Shown here one piece after another: positions 51,948-63,681 of a DNA stretch of 64,000 nucleotides. Position numbers and translations under genes: made by a program. The stretch comes from Idiomarina sp. (GTDB lineage Bacteria; Pseudomonadota; Gammaproteobacteria; Enterobacterales; Alteromonadaceae). The notes under the pieces were generated by a model that searched no databases, was not told where the DNA came from, and worked only from the letters and a program-made list of their open reading frames with translations. How positions within the stretch are numbered: the first letter of the stretch is position 1; each line of letters starts with the position of its first letter. Where the stretch lies: contig JAIUMU010000001.1 of NCBI GenBank assembly GCA_022565355.1, forward strand, positions 434,001-498,000. Direction: 5' to 3'.

Positions 51948-53060
51948 ATGCGAAAAACTAATGTGCAAAGTGTACCGCAACAAACCGGCAAAAGCACACC
52001 TAAAGCGCCAGTAAAATACTGGTTGTTAGGTGTTTTGTTGTTGATCGTTCTCGGTGTTCTTGGCGGCAAGATAGTAAGCTATTTTCAGGCTGATGTAGGC
52101 GATGTATTCGCCGATTACCAACAGCGTATCGCCCGTTTACTTAATACCACACCCGTGCCCGAAACAATGCCTCCTGTAGCTGAACAACCGCGCATCAACC
52201 AGGTGCAACTGCCCATTCCAGAAAGCAGCATTAGCCTTTTAAACAGCCAACGCTTGAATCGCTGTAAGGCTGGCCAGCTTATTGCTGAGCGCAACAGTTC
52301 ATTAGGCAGAGTGCAGCCTGTGCAAGCACGGGTGCGCTATGAAATTGAAATGATTAACGCATTAGAGCAGTGTTTGGCAGACGAGCAAATCCAAAGTAGC
52401 AGCCTAGTACCCTTGTTAGAGCAAGGCTTGGCCGAGAAAATTGATTACTTGCCACTTTGGATTAATCGTTTTTGGACCAGCGAATCGGCAGTACGAGATA
52501 CATTCCGCCCAGGCAGAACTGCACGGCAAACTCATGAGCAAGCAATGAGTACAGAAGCGATTGCGGCGCTATTTTACTTCAGTACCCTATTCGATGACTT
52601 ATTGGCGGATCCTTTCTCTCGCCAAATAGATGCCGAAGAATGGCTGCAAAATGTACAGATTCTTGCGCAGCATCAGGCAATACCTAGCTTGCTGCGCAGC
52701 CAACAGCATATTCAAGGCTGGCTTGTGGCATTAAATCAACAGCTCGATGGCGCTGCACAGGCTTTGCAATGCCCTGAACGCCAGCTGGATGCGGCAGAAT
52801 ATATGCAAAATGTGCTGCATAGCGTGTGGATAGCAGAGTTACAACCGGCGTTAGCTGCATGGGAAATCGAATACCGTGAACTGCAAAACGCCGTTAACCA
52901 TATCCTGCCCCAAGTGCAAAGCGAAGCGTGGCGCAGTTACTTTGGCTTTTGGTTTAGCGAAAACAATTTAGCCGCAACCAACCAGCGCCTGATTCGCGAG
53001 CATGCTGAGCTATGGCAAGATGTTCTTAATACCTGCGGTTTTAGCGTGCAGCCAGAATAA
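51948..53060 (+). CDS. DUF3080-like membrane-anchored protein
   Basis: Protein of 370 residues with one N-terminal membrane segment (about 28-46, YWLLGVLLLIVLGVLGG) and a long periplasmic helical domain. ADYQQRIARLLN just after the anchor, LNSQRLNRCKAGQLIAERNSSLGRVQ and WEIEYRELQNAVN resemble DUF3080 of marine gammaproteobacteria. No catalytic motif is seen and the role is unknown. It is divergent from riboflavin synthase and convergent with the diacylglycerol-kinase-like gene. Confidence 0.75.
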   Translation: MRKTNVQSVPQQTGKSTPKAPVKYWLLGVLLLIVLGVLGGKIVSYFQADVGDVFADYQQRIARLLNTTPVPETMPPVAEQPRINQVQLPIPESSISLLNSQRLNRCKAGQLIAERNSSLGRVQPVQARVRYEIEMINALEQCLADEQIQSSSLVPLLEQGLAEKIDYLPLWINRFWTSESAVRDTFRPGRTARQTHEQAMSTEAIAALFYFSTLFDDLLADPFSRQIDAEEWLQNVQILAQHQAIPSLLRSQQHIQGWLVALNQQLDGAAQALQCPERQLDAAEYMQNVLHSVWIAELQPALAAWEIEYRELQNAVNHILPQVQSEAWRSYFGFWFSENNLAATNQRLIREHAELWQDVLNTCGFSVQPE

Positions 53061-53079
53061 TATCCGTTCGGTAAGCGAT

Positions 53080-53994
53080 TCAAGCACTCGGTTTGCGAAT
53101 TGAAATCGCCGCTGGAATGGTGCGAAAAATCATTGGCGTTTCGCCTAGCCACTCGCCATCTGCTTGCACCGGCAGCCCTTGAGTACACACAGTTACTGCG
53201 TTTAACTGGCCACAGTGTACTTTCGCATGTTCGCCATGCGTACCTGCAAACACACGGCGAAATATATTCAGTTTGGTGAAGTTGCCGCAACGTTCAATAA
53301 AGCAGTACGCAAGTTTGCCATCATTCATTTTTGCATGCGGCGCTATTTGCATTCCTGCACCAAAATACTGGCTATTTGCCAAGGTGAATAAAAACGCTGG
53401 GCGCTGGCCAATAGCGAGTAGTTTTTGATTGGTAGCTTGTAGTTCGAACGGCTGAGCACGATAACCGAATAGGCTCTGTAATGCGGCTAATGCATAACTT
53501 AGTTTTGGCCAAATAAACTTTCTGGCACCTAATTTTCGCACCAAGGCACCATCAAAACCAACCCCGGCCACATTAACAAAATAGCGCGAACCTGCTTGCC
53601 CTAAATCAATGCGGATACTTGGTGCATAGAGTGCTTGCTCAATCCATTCCGATACAGATAAACGCCGTTCACCAAACCAACCACGAGCAAAATCATTGCC
53701 CGTACCGCTGGCAATATAGCCGATGGGGATTTGTGTTCCAGCGAATAAATTTACTGCCTGATGTAAGGTACCATCACCTCCTAAAACTACTACTTGGCTA
53801 TAACTAGGTGGCAAGGCGGAAAGCGCTGCAGCGGTTTGCTCAACGTTGGCAAAGGTTTCTAAGTACTGATAGCCCACATTGCACTCAGTAAGTGTTTGCA
53901 GTAACTGTTGCAGAATTTTTTCCCGATTGGCATTCGCCACAGGATTCACAAGAACAAGAACGTTGCGAGATTCACCATTATTCGCCAAATCCAT
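53080..53994 (-). CDS. Diacylglycerol-kinase-family lipid kinase
   Basis: Soluble lipid kinase of 304 residues of the DAGK catalytic/YegS/DgkB family. The nucleotide-binding motif is GGDGTLHQ (about 74-81), followed by SGTGNDFARGW and a C-terminal beta domain (ADGEWLGETP). It transfers phosphate from ATP to diacylglycerol, ceramide-like or other lipids. It shares one base with the stop of the patatin-like gene (TGATG), so the two are translationally coupled. A patatin-type phospholipase next to a lipid kinase suggests turnover of membrane phospholipids (inference). Confidence 0.9.
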   Translation of the reverse strand: MDLANNGESRNVLVLVNPVANANREKILQQLLQTLTECNVGYQYLETFANVEQTAAALSALPPSYSQVVVLGGDGTLHQAVNLFAGTQIPIGYIASGTGNDFARGWFGERRLSVSEWIEQALYAPSIRIDLGQAGSRYFVNVAGVGFDGALVRKLGARKFIWPKLSYALAALQSLFGYRAQPFELQATNQKLLAIGQRPAFLFTLANSQYFGAGMQIAPHAKMNDGKLAYCFIERCGNFTKLNIFRRVFAGTHGEHAKVHCGQLNAVTVCTQGLPVQADGEWLGETPMIFRTIPAAISIRKPSA

Positions 53995-56321
53995 CAGAAA
54001 TTTCGCCCCAACGACAAGTAAACACTGTTGCGATTATTATCACTGAAACTTAAGCCCAAGTATGCTGCGCCAATAGGCGTTCGTACCATCATCACTGCGG
54101 AGGCGGAGTACACCAAATCTTTGAAACTCGCTGTTTCACTATCGGTCCACACCTGCCCTGCTTCAATGGCACCACCAATATACAAAGGCGTATTACTAAT
54201 TGCCCGAGTAGCACCAAATTCCCGCAGGAACACTAATTGTCCAAGTGCTTTTTGTGAACCAGAGAGTTCGCGGCGGTCATAGCCTGAAAGGTTCATAAAG
54301 CCGCCGAGCGTGAAGGTGTTATACAGTGGGGCTTCACTATCAATATAGCTGCCGAGCCGTACACTGTGAATTAAGGTGTTGCGCCCCCAGCTATGGGCAT
54401 TTAGATAATGCAGATGAACGGATTGGAAATCATCATCTGCGCCAAATACTGTATCGCTAAATTCATAGCGTAACGTTACTAATTTACCGCTGCGAGGTAC
54501 AAACACATCTTCAAGATCATCCATAGTTACCGTTGTTACCACTTTAGCGGTTTTAAAATTTTCTTCTCGTGGTAAACCGGGAGCTTGGATGCGAGCTTCA
54601 GCACGCCCTACACCAAATTCATAGCCCACTCTAACATCCACGTTATACCGCCACGTAGTGCCAAAATCGAGCGCCGACGTATAGCGGGTTAACCGATAAC
54701 GGCCCACTTGCTCACCTTCTTGATAAATATTGGTATTTTCTCGACTTACTTTCAATCTCGGCAACATATAAAAGCGCGCATCTCGGCTCAACGGTTGCCA
54801 ATACTCAATGTTAATCAATGGCTCTTCACCGAGCTCGGTATCAATTTGTAACTCCGCACCCAGGCTATTCACTTCCGTACGCAGTAAGCTCATCATGGCT
54901 CGATAATTTGATACTGCATCAAAGTCTTCTTCAAGGCTCAGACCAAAACGAAGATAGCTTGGTCCCCATGAGCGAGGTACTGTGGTGATTTTTATACCCG
55001 CACGATTCTCCTCATCACGCACAAAGCTGTAATCAACTTGTTCGAAATAACCTAGGCCATATAAACGATCAACATCGTCGCCTATGGTTGTGCTCAGGAA
55101 GTCATCACCTACTCTGCTTTCGATTTGAGTTTGTAATAAGGCATTCGGTAAGCTCGAGAGATTATCTAAACGAATAAACTCAATCTTTTCTGGCATCGTA
55201 GTGGCATATCGTAAACTACCGATATAGCCGGTCCATAGCGCGTCATCTACCCGGTAGCGCGCTAGTTGCGCGGATTGCGCCTCTGCAGCAGCAAATCCGA
55301 GATCATAAGCCTCCCGCCCATATTGAAAATCACCCGTTCCAATAGGAACCGAGGAAATATCAGGCCGGATATACACGTCGGCTTCGGTAAGGCTTGCAAT
55401 GGCAATTTCATCATTGCGACGAATCATAATATTTAATGATTGATCCATCATAGAAAATGGCCCGGAAAGATTATCTTGGCTTAATAGCTCGCCATTAACA
55501 TCAACAACAATAACCACATCGGCACCCATCTCACGGGCGAATTGCACCGGTAAATTGGCTGAAACACCACCATCAACTAGGGTTCGGCCATGCCAATCTA
55601 CAGGAGCGATTAAACCGGGTATCGCCATACTTGCCCGCATCGCTAATACCAAATCACCTTCTTCAAGTGCTACGCTTTCTCCGGTTTCTATATCAACCGC
55701 CACAGAGCGAAACGGGATGGGTAATTCGTCAAAATGCTCTACCAACGCCGAATCCAAAGATAGCTCTCGCAAAATCGTTGCTAGCTGTTGCCCCTGAATC
55801 AAAGCTGGGGGGAAAGAAATACGGCCATTATTAAAGCCAAAGCTAAATTGTAAAGGGAAACGGCGCTCTTCCTCTTTACGCCGCAAACTACGAAACTCAC
55901 GACTAGGTTCATCACGAAATGCGGCTTGCCAATTTAGCGTTTCAACCAAGTTAAGCAGCTCTTCCGGGCTATGGCCCTGCACGTATAAACCACCTGCTAC
56001 CGCACCCATACTGGTTCCAACTACTAAATCAATGGGTATTTGCAGATCTTCCAACACTTGCAGCACACCAATATGCGCCAGCCCTTTGGCACCGCCACCA
56101 CCCAAAACCAGCCCCACAACAGGCCGTTCCCGCGTTGGTAATATCGGTACTATTGGCTCTTGCGCTTCATTACCTTGCGCTTCATCACCTTGCGTTAGCA
56201 AGGTACGCAAATCCTGTGGCGCTGCTTCAGCGGCATGTGCAGATAAAGGCGCCGATAAAACAACCAGCACCACTACCATCAGTGGTAAATAATAATGGAT
56301 ATTCAACCGAGCTAGTTGCAC
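53994..56321 (-). CDS. Patatin-like phospholipase with POTRA and outer-membrane barrel (PlpD type)
   Basis: Exported protein of 775 residues with the type Vd layout. Signal peptide (cleavage near AHA|A, residue 30), patatin domain (about 68-330) with oxyanion loop LGGGGAKG (73-80), nucleophile Ser104 in GTSMG and Asp250 in DGG, a POTRA domain (about 370-445, IEFIRLDNLSSLPNALL) and a 16-strand-type barrel (about 450-775) ending in LGRNF. Pseudomonas PlpD secretes its lipase domain or exposes it at the surface. The catalytic Ser-Asp dyad is intact, so an active phospholipase A is expected. It is coupled to the lipid kinase gene. Confidence 0.93.
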   Translation of the reverse strand: MQLARLNIHYYLPLMVVVLVVLSAPLSAHAAEAAPQDLRTLLTQGDEAQGNEAQEPIVPILPTRERPVVGLVLGGGGAKGLAHIGVLQVLEDLQIPIDLVVGTSMGAVAGGLYVQGHSPEELLNLVETLNWQAAFRDEPSREFRSLRRKEEERRFPLQFSFGFNNGRISFPPALIQGQQLATILRELSLDSALVEHFDELPIPFRSVAVDIETGESVALEEGDLVLAMRASMAIPGLIAPVDWHGRTLVDGGVSANLPVQFAREMGADVVIVVDVNGELLSQDNLSGPFSMMDQSLNIMIRRNDEIAIASLTEADVYIRPDISSVPIGTGDFQYGREAYDLGFAAAEAQSAQLARYRVDDALWTGYIGSLRYATTMPEKIEFIRLDNLSSLPNALLQTQIESRVGDDFLSTTIGDDVDRLYGLGYFEQVDYSFVRDEENRAGIKITTVPRSWGPSYLRFGLSLEEDFDAVSNYRAMMSLLRTEVNSLGAELQIDTELGEEPLINIEYWQPLSRDARFYMLPRLKVSRENTNIYQEGEQVGRYRLTRYTSALDFGTTWRYNVDVRVGYEFGVGRAEARIQAPGLPREENFKTAKVVTTVTMDDLEDVFVPRSGKLVTLRYEFSDTVFGADDDFQSVHLHYLNAHSWGRNTLIHSVRLGSYIDSEAPLYNTFTLGGFMNLSGYDRRELSGSQKALGQLVFLREFGATRAISNTPLYIGGAIEAGQVWTDSETASFKDLVYSASAVMMVRTPIGAAYLGLSFSDNNRNSVYLSLGRNF

Positions 56322-56349
56322 AAAGCTTTCTCCAAGTTCAACAAAACGC

Positions 56350-56967
56350 CTACAGCCTGCGGCGCGCGAGTGGATTTAAACGTTGGTGCTTATCGCGCCA
56401 ATCCGGCATAAACGTATCCATAAAGCGGTAAAAACGGGCGTTATGGCTGGCTTCCAGCAAATGCACCAGCTCATGAACAAGCACATATTCCAGCAATTCC
56501 GGTGGTTTATCTGCTAACTCAAGGCTTAACCAAATTTTCCGTGTACGTACATTACAACTACCCCAGCGCGTGCGCATTTTCCGTACCGAGCAACCACTGC
56601 TTTGCACACCAATACGTTGTTCCCACACTGGTAGTAACTCCAGCAAAGCATGCTGCATTGGTTTTCGTAGCGGTTCTAAATCGCGTTGCACGGGCTCGTT
56701 CAGCTTCCCTTCTGCAAGTAACCGCTTGATCTTTCGCTGAGCTTGCAAAACCCATTCACTTTTACTGGCCACAAACCGTTTTATATCAGCAAGCTCAGTA
56801 TGATGAGGCGCAGATACCAGCACATCACCAGATGGCGCTTTTACGCGCATACGAATATTCTTCATTTGCTTGCGCGTGAGAATGAACTCGATTCCAGCAA
56901 CACATTCAGAACTTGTGTGCCAACCACGTTTAGCGAAACGCGCGCGCGTTGCTTGCAAAAGCCCCAT
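56350..56967 (-). CDS. YgjP/SprT-like zinc metallopeptidase
   Basis: Protein of 205 residues of the M48/DUF45 (YgjP) family. The zinc site is HELVHLLEASHN with a downstream His/Glu pattern typical of the family, and the N-terminal half carries the usual LTRKQMKNIRMRVKAPSGDVLVSAP. A cytosolic metalloprotease of unknown substrate. It lies 28 bp before the patatin-like gene on the same strand. The first 25 residues are not conserved-looking, so the start could be downstream. Confidence 0.85.
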   Translation of the reverse strand: MGLLQATRARFAKRGWHTSSECVAGIEFILTRKQMKNIRMRVKAPSGDVLVSAPHHTELADIKRFVASKSEWVLQAQRKIKRLLAEGKLNEPVQRDLEPLRKPMQHALLELLPVWEQRIGVQSSGCSVRKMRTRWGSCNVRTRKIWLSLELADKPPELLEYVLVHELVHLLEASHNARFYRFMDTFMPDWRDKHQRLNPLARRRL

Positions 56968-56975
56968 GCGCAGAA

Positions 56976-58193
56976 TTAATCCTCATTCGCTGATGTAGTT
57001 ACCGGAAGCAAAGGTGCAGAGGCTAAATCTGCTGGCCACACTACTACTTTCTCACCCTGTTGCCACTGCACAAACACCCCTTGATTGGCTATCTGATAGC
57101 CACGTTGATCCACGCGGAAAGGCCCAAATACAGTATTAATTTCCATGTTCAGCAACTCATCCCGAATCGCATCGCTATTTAAGCTACCTGCGCGCTGAAT
57201 AGCATTCGCCAGTAACTGACAGCCGCCATAGCCGCCAGCGGCATGAAAGCTCGGTTCCCGGTTAAACTGTGCACGGTAATCGGCAACAAACTCTTCGGCT
57301 CCGGGGTTAGGTACACTTGGCTCCCACGCAGATAAACCCAGATCTCCTTCAGCGGCCTCGCCCAGCGCTTCTTGGTATTGGCTTACAGCGCCCGAATTGC
57401 CGAACATTTTCAGCTCAATTCCTAATGCATTCAGTTGTTGGCGTACCAAAATAAAATCATCCAATGCAGAAGCCGCCATAGCCAACACCTCTACATCATC
57501 TGCGGCGAGAGCCTGTAAAAAGCTACTGAAATCTTTTGTACCGCTGCTGTAGGTATGGTGATGGGTAAGCTGCATGCCATATTGCTCCGCATAACTCGCA
57601 GCACCTGCTCCGGCCGCTCGAGGAAACAACGCATCTTCCTGTAATATTGCTACGCGCTCATAACCTTCGTTAACGGCCAAATCCAATAACCCAACCAAAA
57701 ACAACTCTGCTGGCGGTAACACCATAAATAAATGATGCCGCCCTTGTTCCCAAATTGAGCTTGTTGCCGCTAATGGTGAGATATGTACCATCCGATGCTT
57801 TTCAGTAATTGGCGCAATCGCTTCCGTTAACGTGCTGCCATAAGGCCCCATAATGGCATCAACCTTTTCATCAACAATCAGCTGCCGATACAAATCCTGA
57901 GCCTTGGCAGTGCTTGATTCATCATCATGGATGGTAAATTCAATGTTTCGCCCAAGCACACCTCCACTGGCATTAATATGTTGCTCACACAATTGATAAC
58001 CATTTGCCGCAGCAACACCCTGGGTAGCATAGGCGCCCGTTTTCGACATTGTTGCGCCAATTCGAATCGGCTCAGCGGGCTCACTGCATGCGCTTAAAGC
58101 TAACACACAGCTTGATATGAGTGCTGCGAAACGCAGCGAACAACTAAATGGTGTTGTACATGAATCTTTGCCTTGATTTTGAAGCTTTTTCAT
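56976..58193 (-). CDS. Leu/Ile/Val-type periplasmic binding lipoprotein
   Basis: ABC-type solute-binding protein of 405 residues, type I periplasmic binding fold (Peripla_BP_6). Signal with lipobox LSAC (Cys36), then IRIGATMSKTGAYATQGVAAANGYQLC, IMGPYGSTLTEAIAPITE and a second lobe with GGYGGCQLLANAI. I chose the ATG at 58193, preceded by AAGGATAA; a longer reading lacks signal character. No permease or ATPase gene is nearby, so it may be an orphan receptor or work with components elsewhere. The ligand is probably an amino acid or related molecule. Confidence 0.9.
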   Translation of the reverse strand: MKKLQNQGKDSCTTPFSCSLRFAALISSCVLALSACSEPAEPIRIGATMSKTGAYATQGVAAANGYQLCEQHINASGGVLGRNIEFTIHDDESSTAKAQDLYRQLIVDEKVDAIMGPYGSTLTEAIAPITEKHRMVHISPLAATSSIWEQGRHHLFMVLPPAELFLVGLLDLAVNEGYERVAILQEDALFPRAAGAGAASYAEQYGMQLTHHHTYSSGTKDFSSFLQALAADDVEVLAMAASALDDFILVRQQLNALGIELKMFGNSGAVSQYQEALGEAAEGDLGLSAWEPSVPNPGAEEFVADYRAQFNREPSFHAAGGYGGCQLLANAIQRAGSLNSDAIRDELLNMEINTVFGPFRVDQRGYQIANQGVFVQWQQGEKVVVWPADLASAPLLPVTTSANED

Positions 58194-58243
58194 TGAGTTA
58201 TCCTTGTGCCTATTGCCAAGTAATAAGGAACCAGCGTAGTTGC

Positions 58244-59668
58244 CTATGCAATCGTAATCAGTTTGATACATTTTTGCCGCTCAACATCATCACGAAACAC
58301 GCCTGATGATAAAGCCGACCAATCATTATTCTCTCGCGCTAAGCGCAAAAAGGTTTTAAATTTTTCTGGTGCCTGAAACTTTTGTTCCGCATCTAGCAGC
58401 TGCAAAGGTTCTACGGCTGCATGCCCGCGCGTATTCAAAGCAGCAAGCAAACGTTCACAACGCGCAGCCAGTAATCGAATTACGCTTTCTTCGATATGCA
58501 CTAAGTAATATCCCTGCATTTTATGGCGTACATTTCTACCGAATTTTTGCCATGTTTGCCATGCGCCGCCAGCGAGTACACCCACCACAGTGCCAGTACC
58601 AAGCGTCATACCACCTAACATTAAATCTACGCTCGCCCCAGCCGCGCCGCCCGCTACAATGCCTTTACCCGCTTTAATTCCGAATGTTTTAAATGTTTCT
58701 GGAGCAAATAAATCCTGTTGCCATTGGCCTGCTTTTATGGCGATTTCGGGCAAATTCACCGCACTCTGATCAAAACCAAACAATGCAAGTAAATCTTCAA
58801 CACAGTGTTGTTCTCTGCGGCTCACTTTTTGCTGCATTCGTGCAATAGTTTGCTCATGCTCAGCTGGATCCATCACCGTTTCCGCATAAGCCGCTACATC
58901 CATTAATAATTCAGCGGTAATTCTTCGCGCTGCTTGTTGCTGCTGTTGCCGTTCTTGCTCGCGATTCTTCACGATAGCAGAGAAAATAGCCTTACCTTTA
59001 GGCAGTAATGCACCCAAATGCGTAAATAGTTCCCGCTCACCGAATTCAGGTAAGCTTACGGTATCGAACTCTACCCACCCGTGCAGGTTTACCTGCGCTA
59101 ACGCTTCTTGCCATGCTGAAGCATTACTATTACTCGCAGCAGTAAAATTCAATATAGGCAAAATAGGCTTCCCGCAACGACGCAGAATAGCCAGTTCATC
59201 TTGATGCTTGGGCAATACAGGATCTCGCGCATCGATCACATACAAAGCGGCATCAGACGTTAATAACTGCCGTAATACCTTCGCCTCTTGCTCGAAATCG
59301 GTGTGCGCTTCATGCGTTGCTAAAAACTGTTTGATTTGTTCCGGTTCATTATGGCGCAACTCGCTAGTAGTGGCTCGGCCAAGCTGTTCAAGCGCTTCGT
59401 ACAAGCCGATTCCATCTTCCAAGCCTGGCGTATCAAATAACGTTAGTTGCGGTACTCCAGCAACAAGTAAATGTGCTGCTACTACATCACGAGTGGTACT
59501 AGGGCGAGCGGAAACCTCACCAAAGGTGCGGTCATGCAGAATACTTCGAATTAGCGAAGTTTTACCCGTATTGGTATGTCCTACCACAGCAATCCGCAAT
59601 GTTACGTTGCCGGGTAGTATATTTTCGTTATTCGCTGTTGTATTTGCTGCCACTAATCCATCGCTCAC
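58244..59668 (-). CDS. GTPase with DUF3482 domain
   Basis: Era/TrmE-like small GTPase fused to DUF3482, 474 residues. G1 is GHTNTGKTS (about 31-39), G2 falls in RPSTTRD and G3 is DTPGLED. G4 is unusual: NFTA in place of NKxD, so guanine specificity may differ. The C-terminal half contains a Gly-rich segment (AGKGIVAGGAAGASVDLMLGG) that could insert in membranes. It is paired with a DUF2868 membrane gene 22 bp upstream, a pairing common in marine gammaproteobacteria; the two may act together at the inner membrane. The role is unknown. Confidence 0.9.
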   Translation of the reverse strand: MSDGLVAANTTANNENILPGNVTLRIAVVGHTNTGKTSLIRSILHDRTFGEVSARPSTTRDVVAAHLLVAGVPQLTLFDTPGLEDGIGLYEALEQLGRATTSELRHNEPEQIKQFLATHEAHTDFEQEAKVLRQLLTSDAALYVIDARDPVLPKHQDELAILRRCGKPILPILNFTAASNSNASAWQEALAQVNLHGWVEFDTVSLPEFGERELFTHLGALLPKGKAIFSAIVKNREQERQQQQQAARRITAELLMDVAAYAETVMDPAEHEQTIARMQQKVSRREQHCVEDLLALFGFDQSAVNLPEIAIKAGQWQQDLFAPETFKTFGIKAGKGIVAGGAAGASVDLMLGGMTLGTGTVVGVLAGGAWQTWQKFGRNVRHKMQGYYLVHIEESVIRLLAARCERLLAALNTRGHAAVEPLQLLDAEQKFQAPEKFKTFLRLARENNDWSALSSGVFRDDVERQKCIKLITIA

Positions 59669-59690
59669 TTATTTGCTGGTATCAGAGATC

Positions 59691-61025
59691 CTAATACTGT
59701 CCTTGGGCCCAACGAATCGCTTCTTCAGGCATTGTAAATAACGGTACTTTAATTTCCGCAAGTGCCTCGCTCCAATGCTCAAAATAGGGCCCTTGGCCTA
59801 TAATCCACGCATTTAGAGAGCCACACTGCTCCTGTAGCCGTTGAATAAATCTTAAACTACCCCGGTCTGGCGACAACTGGCTATTGATTCGCACCAGAAT
59901 ACGCGCGGGCGTATGTGTTGCTAGATCAGCCAACAATGCTTTCCGATCATCGCTACTCGCCACCACTCCAACGCTATTCAACCAAAGCGTATGATTCCAA
60001 TCCGGTTCGCTTTCATAATCCAAACTCAGCACCAGCTCACCTCGGCCAAAGTGTTTCGGCTTTCCGCGCTGCAATGGAGTGCTCACATCACCTGGATCAG
60101 CATCTATAATTTCAGCGGGGCTAGAAGTTGGTTGCAACCGTAATCGCAGTTGGCTAATGCCTGGAGCCTGCATATCAAGTTGCATTTTTGCCAATCCAAT
60201 GCGTAAGATGATAAAGCTGCTTATAGCCAATAAGATACGTGGTGCAACCCCATATAACAGCAACATTGCCAACAGCCAACGGCCCACTTCGCTATTGTGA
60301 TTGTGTAATGAGCTATCAAGTAAAACCTGCGCGCTCGGTATATTAAGGTTCAATAGAGCCGGCAACCAACTCAGCCACTTTGCTAGCGCCGCCACTTGGG
60401 GTTCATCCAGCAAGGTGGTTTGCCACTGAAAACTATATTGATTCACTACTAATAATAGATACAGGCTCACAAACGCGGCAAATAATAACAGCGCCCAAAA
60501 TGTATGTGCTATCGCAGCCATTGCCGGTTTCAACAAGCGCTGCTGGTTCGCTACCGCCACTCCCGCAAGCAAACCTTCTGCCTTGTTGTGCCGAAATAAA
60601 TACTGTTGCAGCCACTGCAGCACTGAGCCACCAATACCGCCGCCATTTCCAGAGAACATCGCAAGCAAGAGCCACACCATCAGCATAACTAGATTCAGCC
60701 CTAATAGAGCGATCAGTATCATGGCGATACTAACGGGTTCGCTGCCCGCTAACGATGTTCGCGCCAACAGGATTCCGGAAATCACCGCAATAATAGCGAG
60801 CAGTGCATATAATATGCGGCGAGAACTATGCCAATCAGCTAGCCGCGGCAGGATATTATGAGCTTCTGCGAGCACAGCCGCACGCCGATGCACTTTATCT
60901 GCAAGCGCAAGCGTTGGTTTCGCTGCATTAATCTGAGAAATAACCCGCGTATCCGCAATTGGCCCTTCACTTAATTCATGCCTACGAACCAGTTCTGTAA
61001 TTAAAAACTGATCAAATTGGCTCAC
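59691..61025 (-). CDS. DUF2868 membrane protein
   Basis: Integral membrane protein of 444 residues, DUF2868. It has membrane segments at about 70-88, 98-125, 170-195 and 258-285 and a cytosolic C-terminal domain (about 300-440) with GRGELVLSLDYESEPDW and GVVASSDDRKALLADLATHTPARILVRINSQLSPDRGSLRFIQRL read in pieces. The 22-bp gap to the DUF3482 GTPase gene suggests one operon and a shared, unknown function. Confidence 0.88.
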   Translation of the reverse strand: MSQFDQFLITELVRRHELSEGPIADTRVISQINAAKPTLALADKVHRRAAVLAEAHNILPRLADWHSSRRILYALLAIIAVISGILLARTSLAGSEPVSIAMILIALLGLNLVMLMVWLLLAMFSGNGGGIGGSVLQWLQQYLFRHNKAEGLLAGVAVANQQRLLKPAMAAIAHTFWALLLFAAFVSLYLLLVVNQYSFQWQTTLLDEPQVAALAKWLSWLPALLNLNIPSAQVLLDSSLHNHNSEVGRWLLAMLLLYGVAPRILLAISSFIILRIGLAKMQLDMQAPGISQLRLRLQPTSSPAEIIDADPGDVSTPLQRGKPKHFGRGELVLSLDYESEPDWNHTLWLNSVGVVASSDDRKALLADLATHTPARILVRINSQLSPDRGSLRFIQRLQEQCGSLNAWIIGQGPYFEHWSEALAEIKVPLFTMPEEAIRWAQGQY

Positions 61026-61272
61026 AAATCATCCTTTTACCGAAAATGAGCTATTCGTTTGATGGTAGCAGTAATTCAACGAATTGACACCATACAAGAC
61101 CATCAGCTGCAACCTTAGTACAGATAGCATCAGATTGAATTTTCTTTGCAAACACGGCATAATACGCACCGAATTTCCGGGCCTTTAGGTTGCTACGCTA
61201 AACGCGTTCAAGAGCAAACCGAAGCCCCTATCTCTTCCAGCACATTGCAGCACACTTGCAACAGTGTTCTAA

Positions 61273-63516
<2,244 letters not shown>

Positions 63517-63541
63517 TCGTTTTTGCAAAAGTTAGCGTAAC

Positions 63542-63568
63542 AATAGGCTCTTCGGAGCCTATTTTTTT
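63542..63568 (+). terminator. Rho-independent terminator after icd
   Basis: AATAGGCTC / GAGCCTATT stem with a TTCG tetraloop and a run of T residues. Confidence 0.95.
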
Positions 63569-63681
63569 GCCTACACGCCAAGTAAAGTAACGCTAAAATG
63601 AATATTCATACTCAACGTGTTCCTACTACGCGTTTGTATTAATAACAGCGGTAATAATAGCCACCAATCAAGTGAGGAAGC

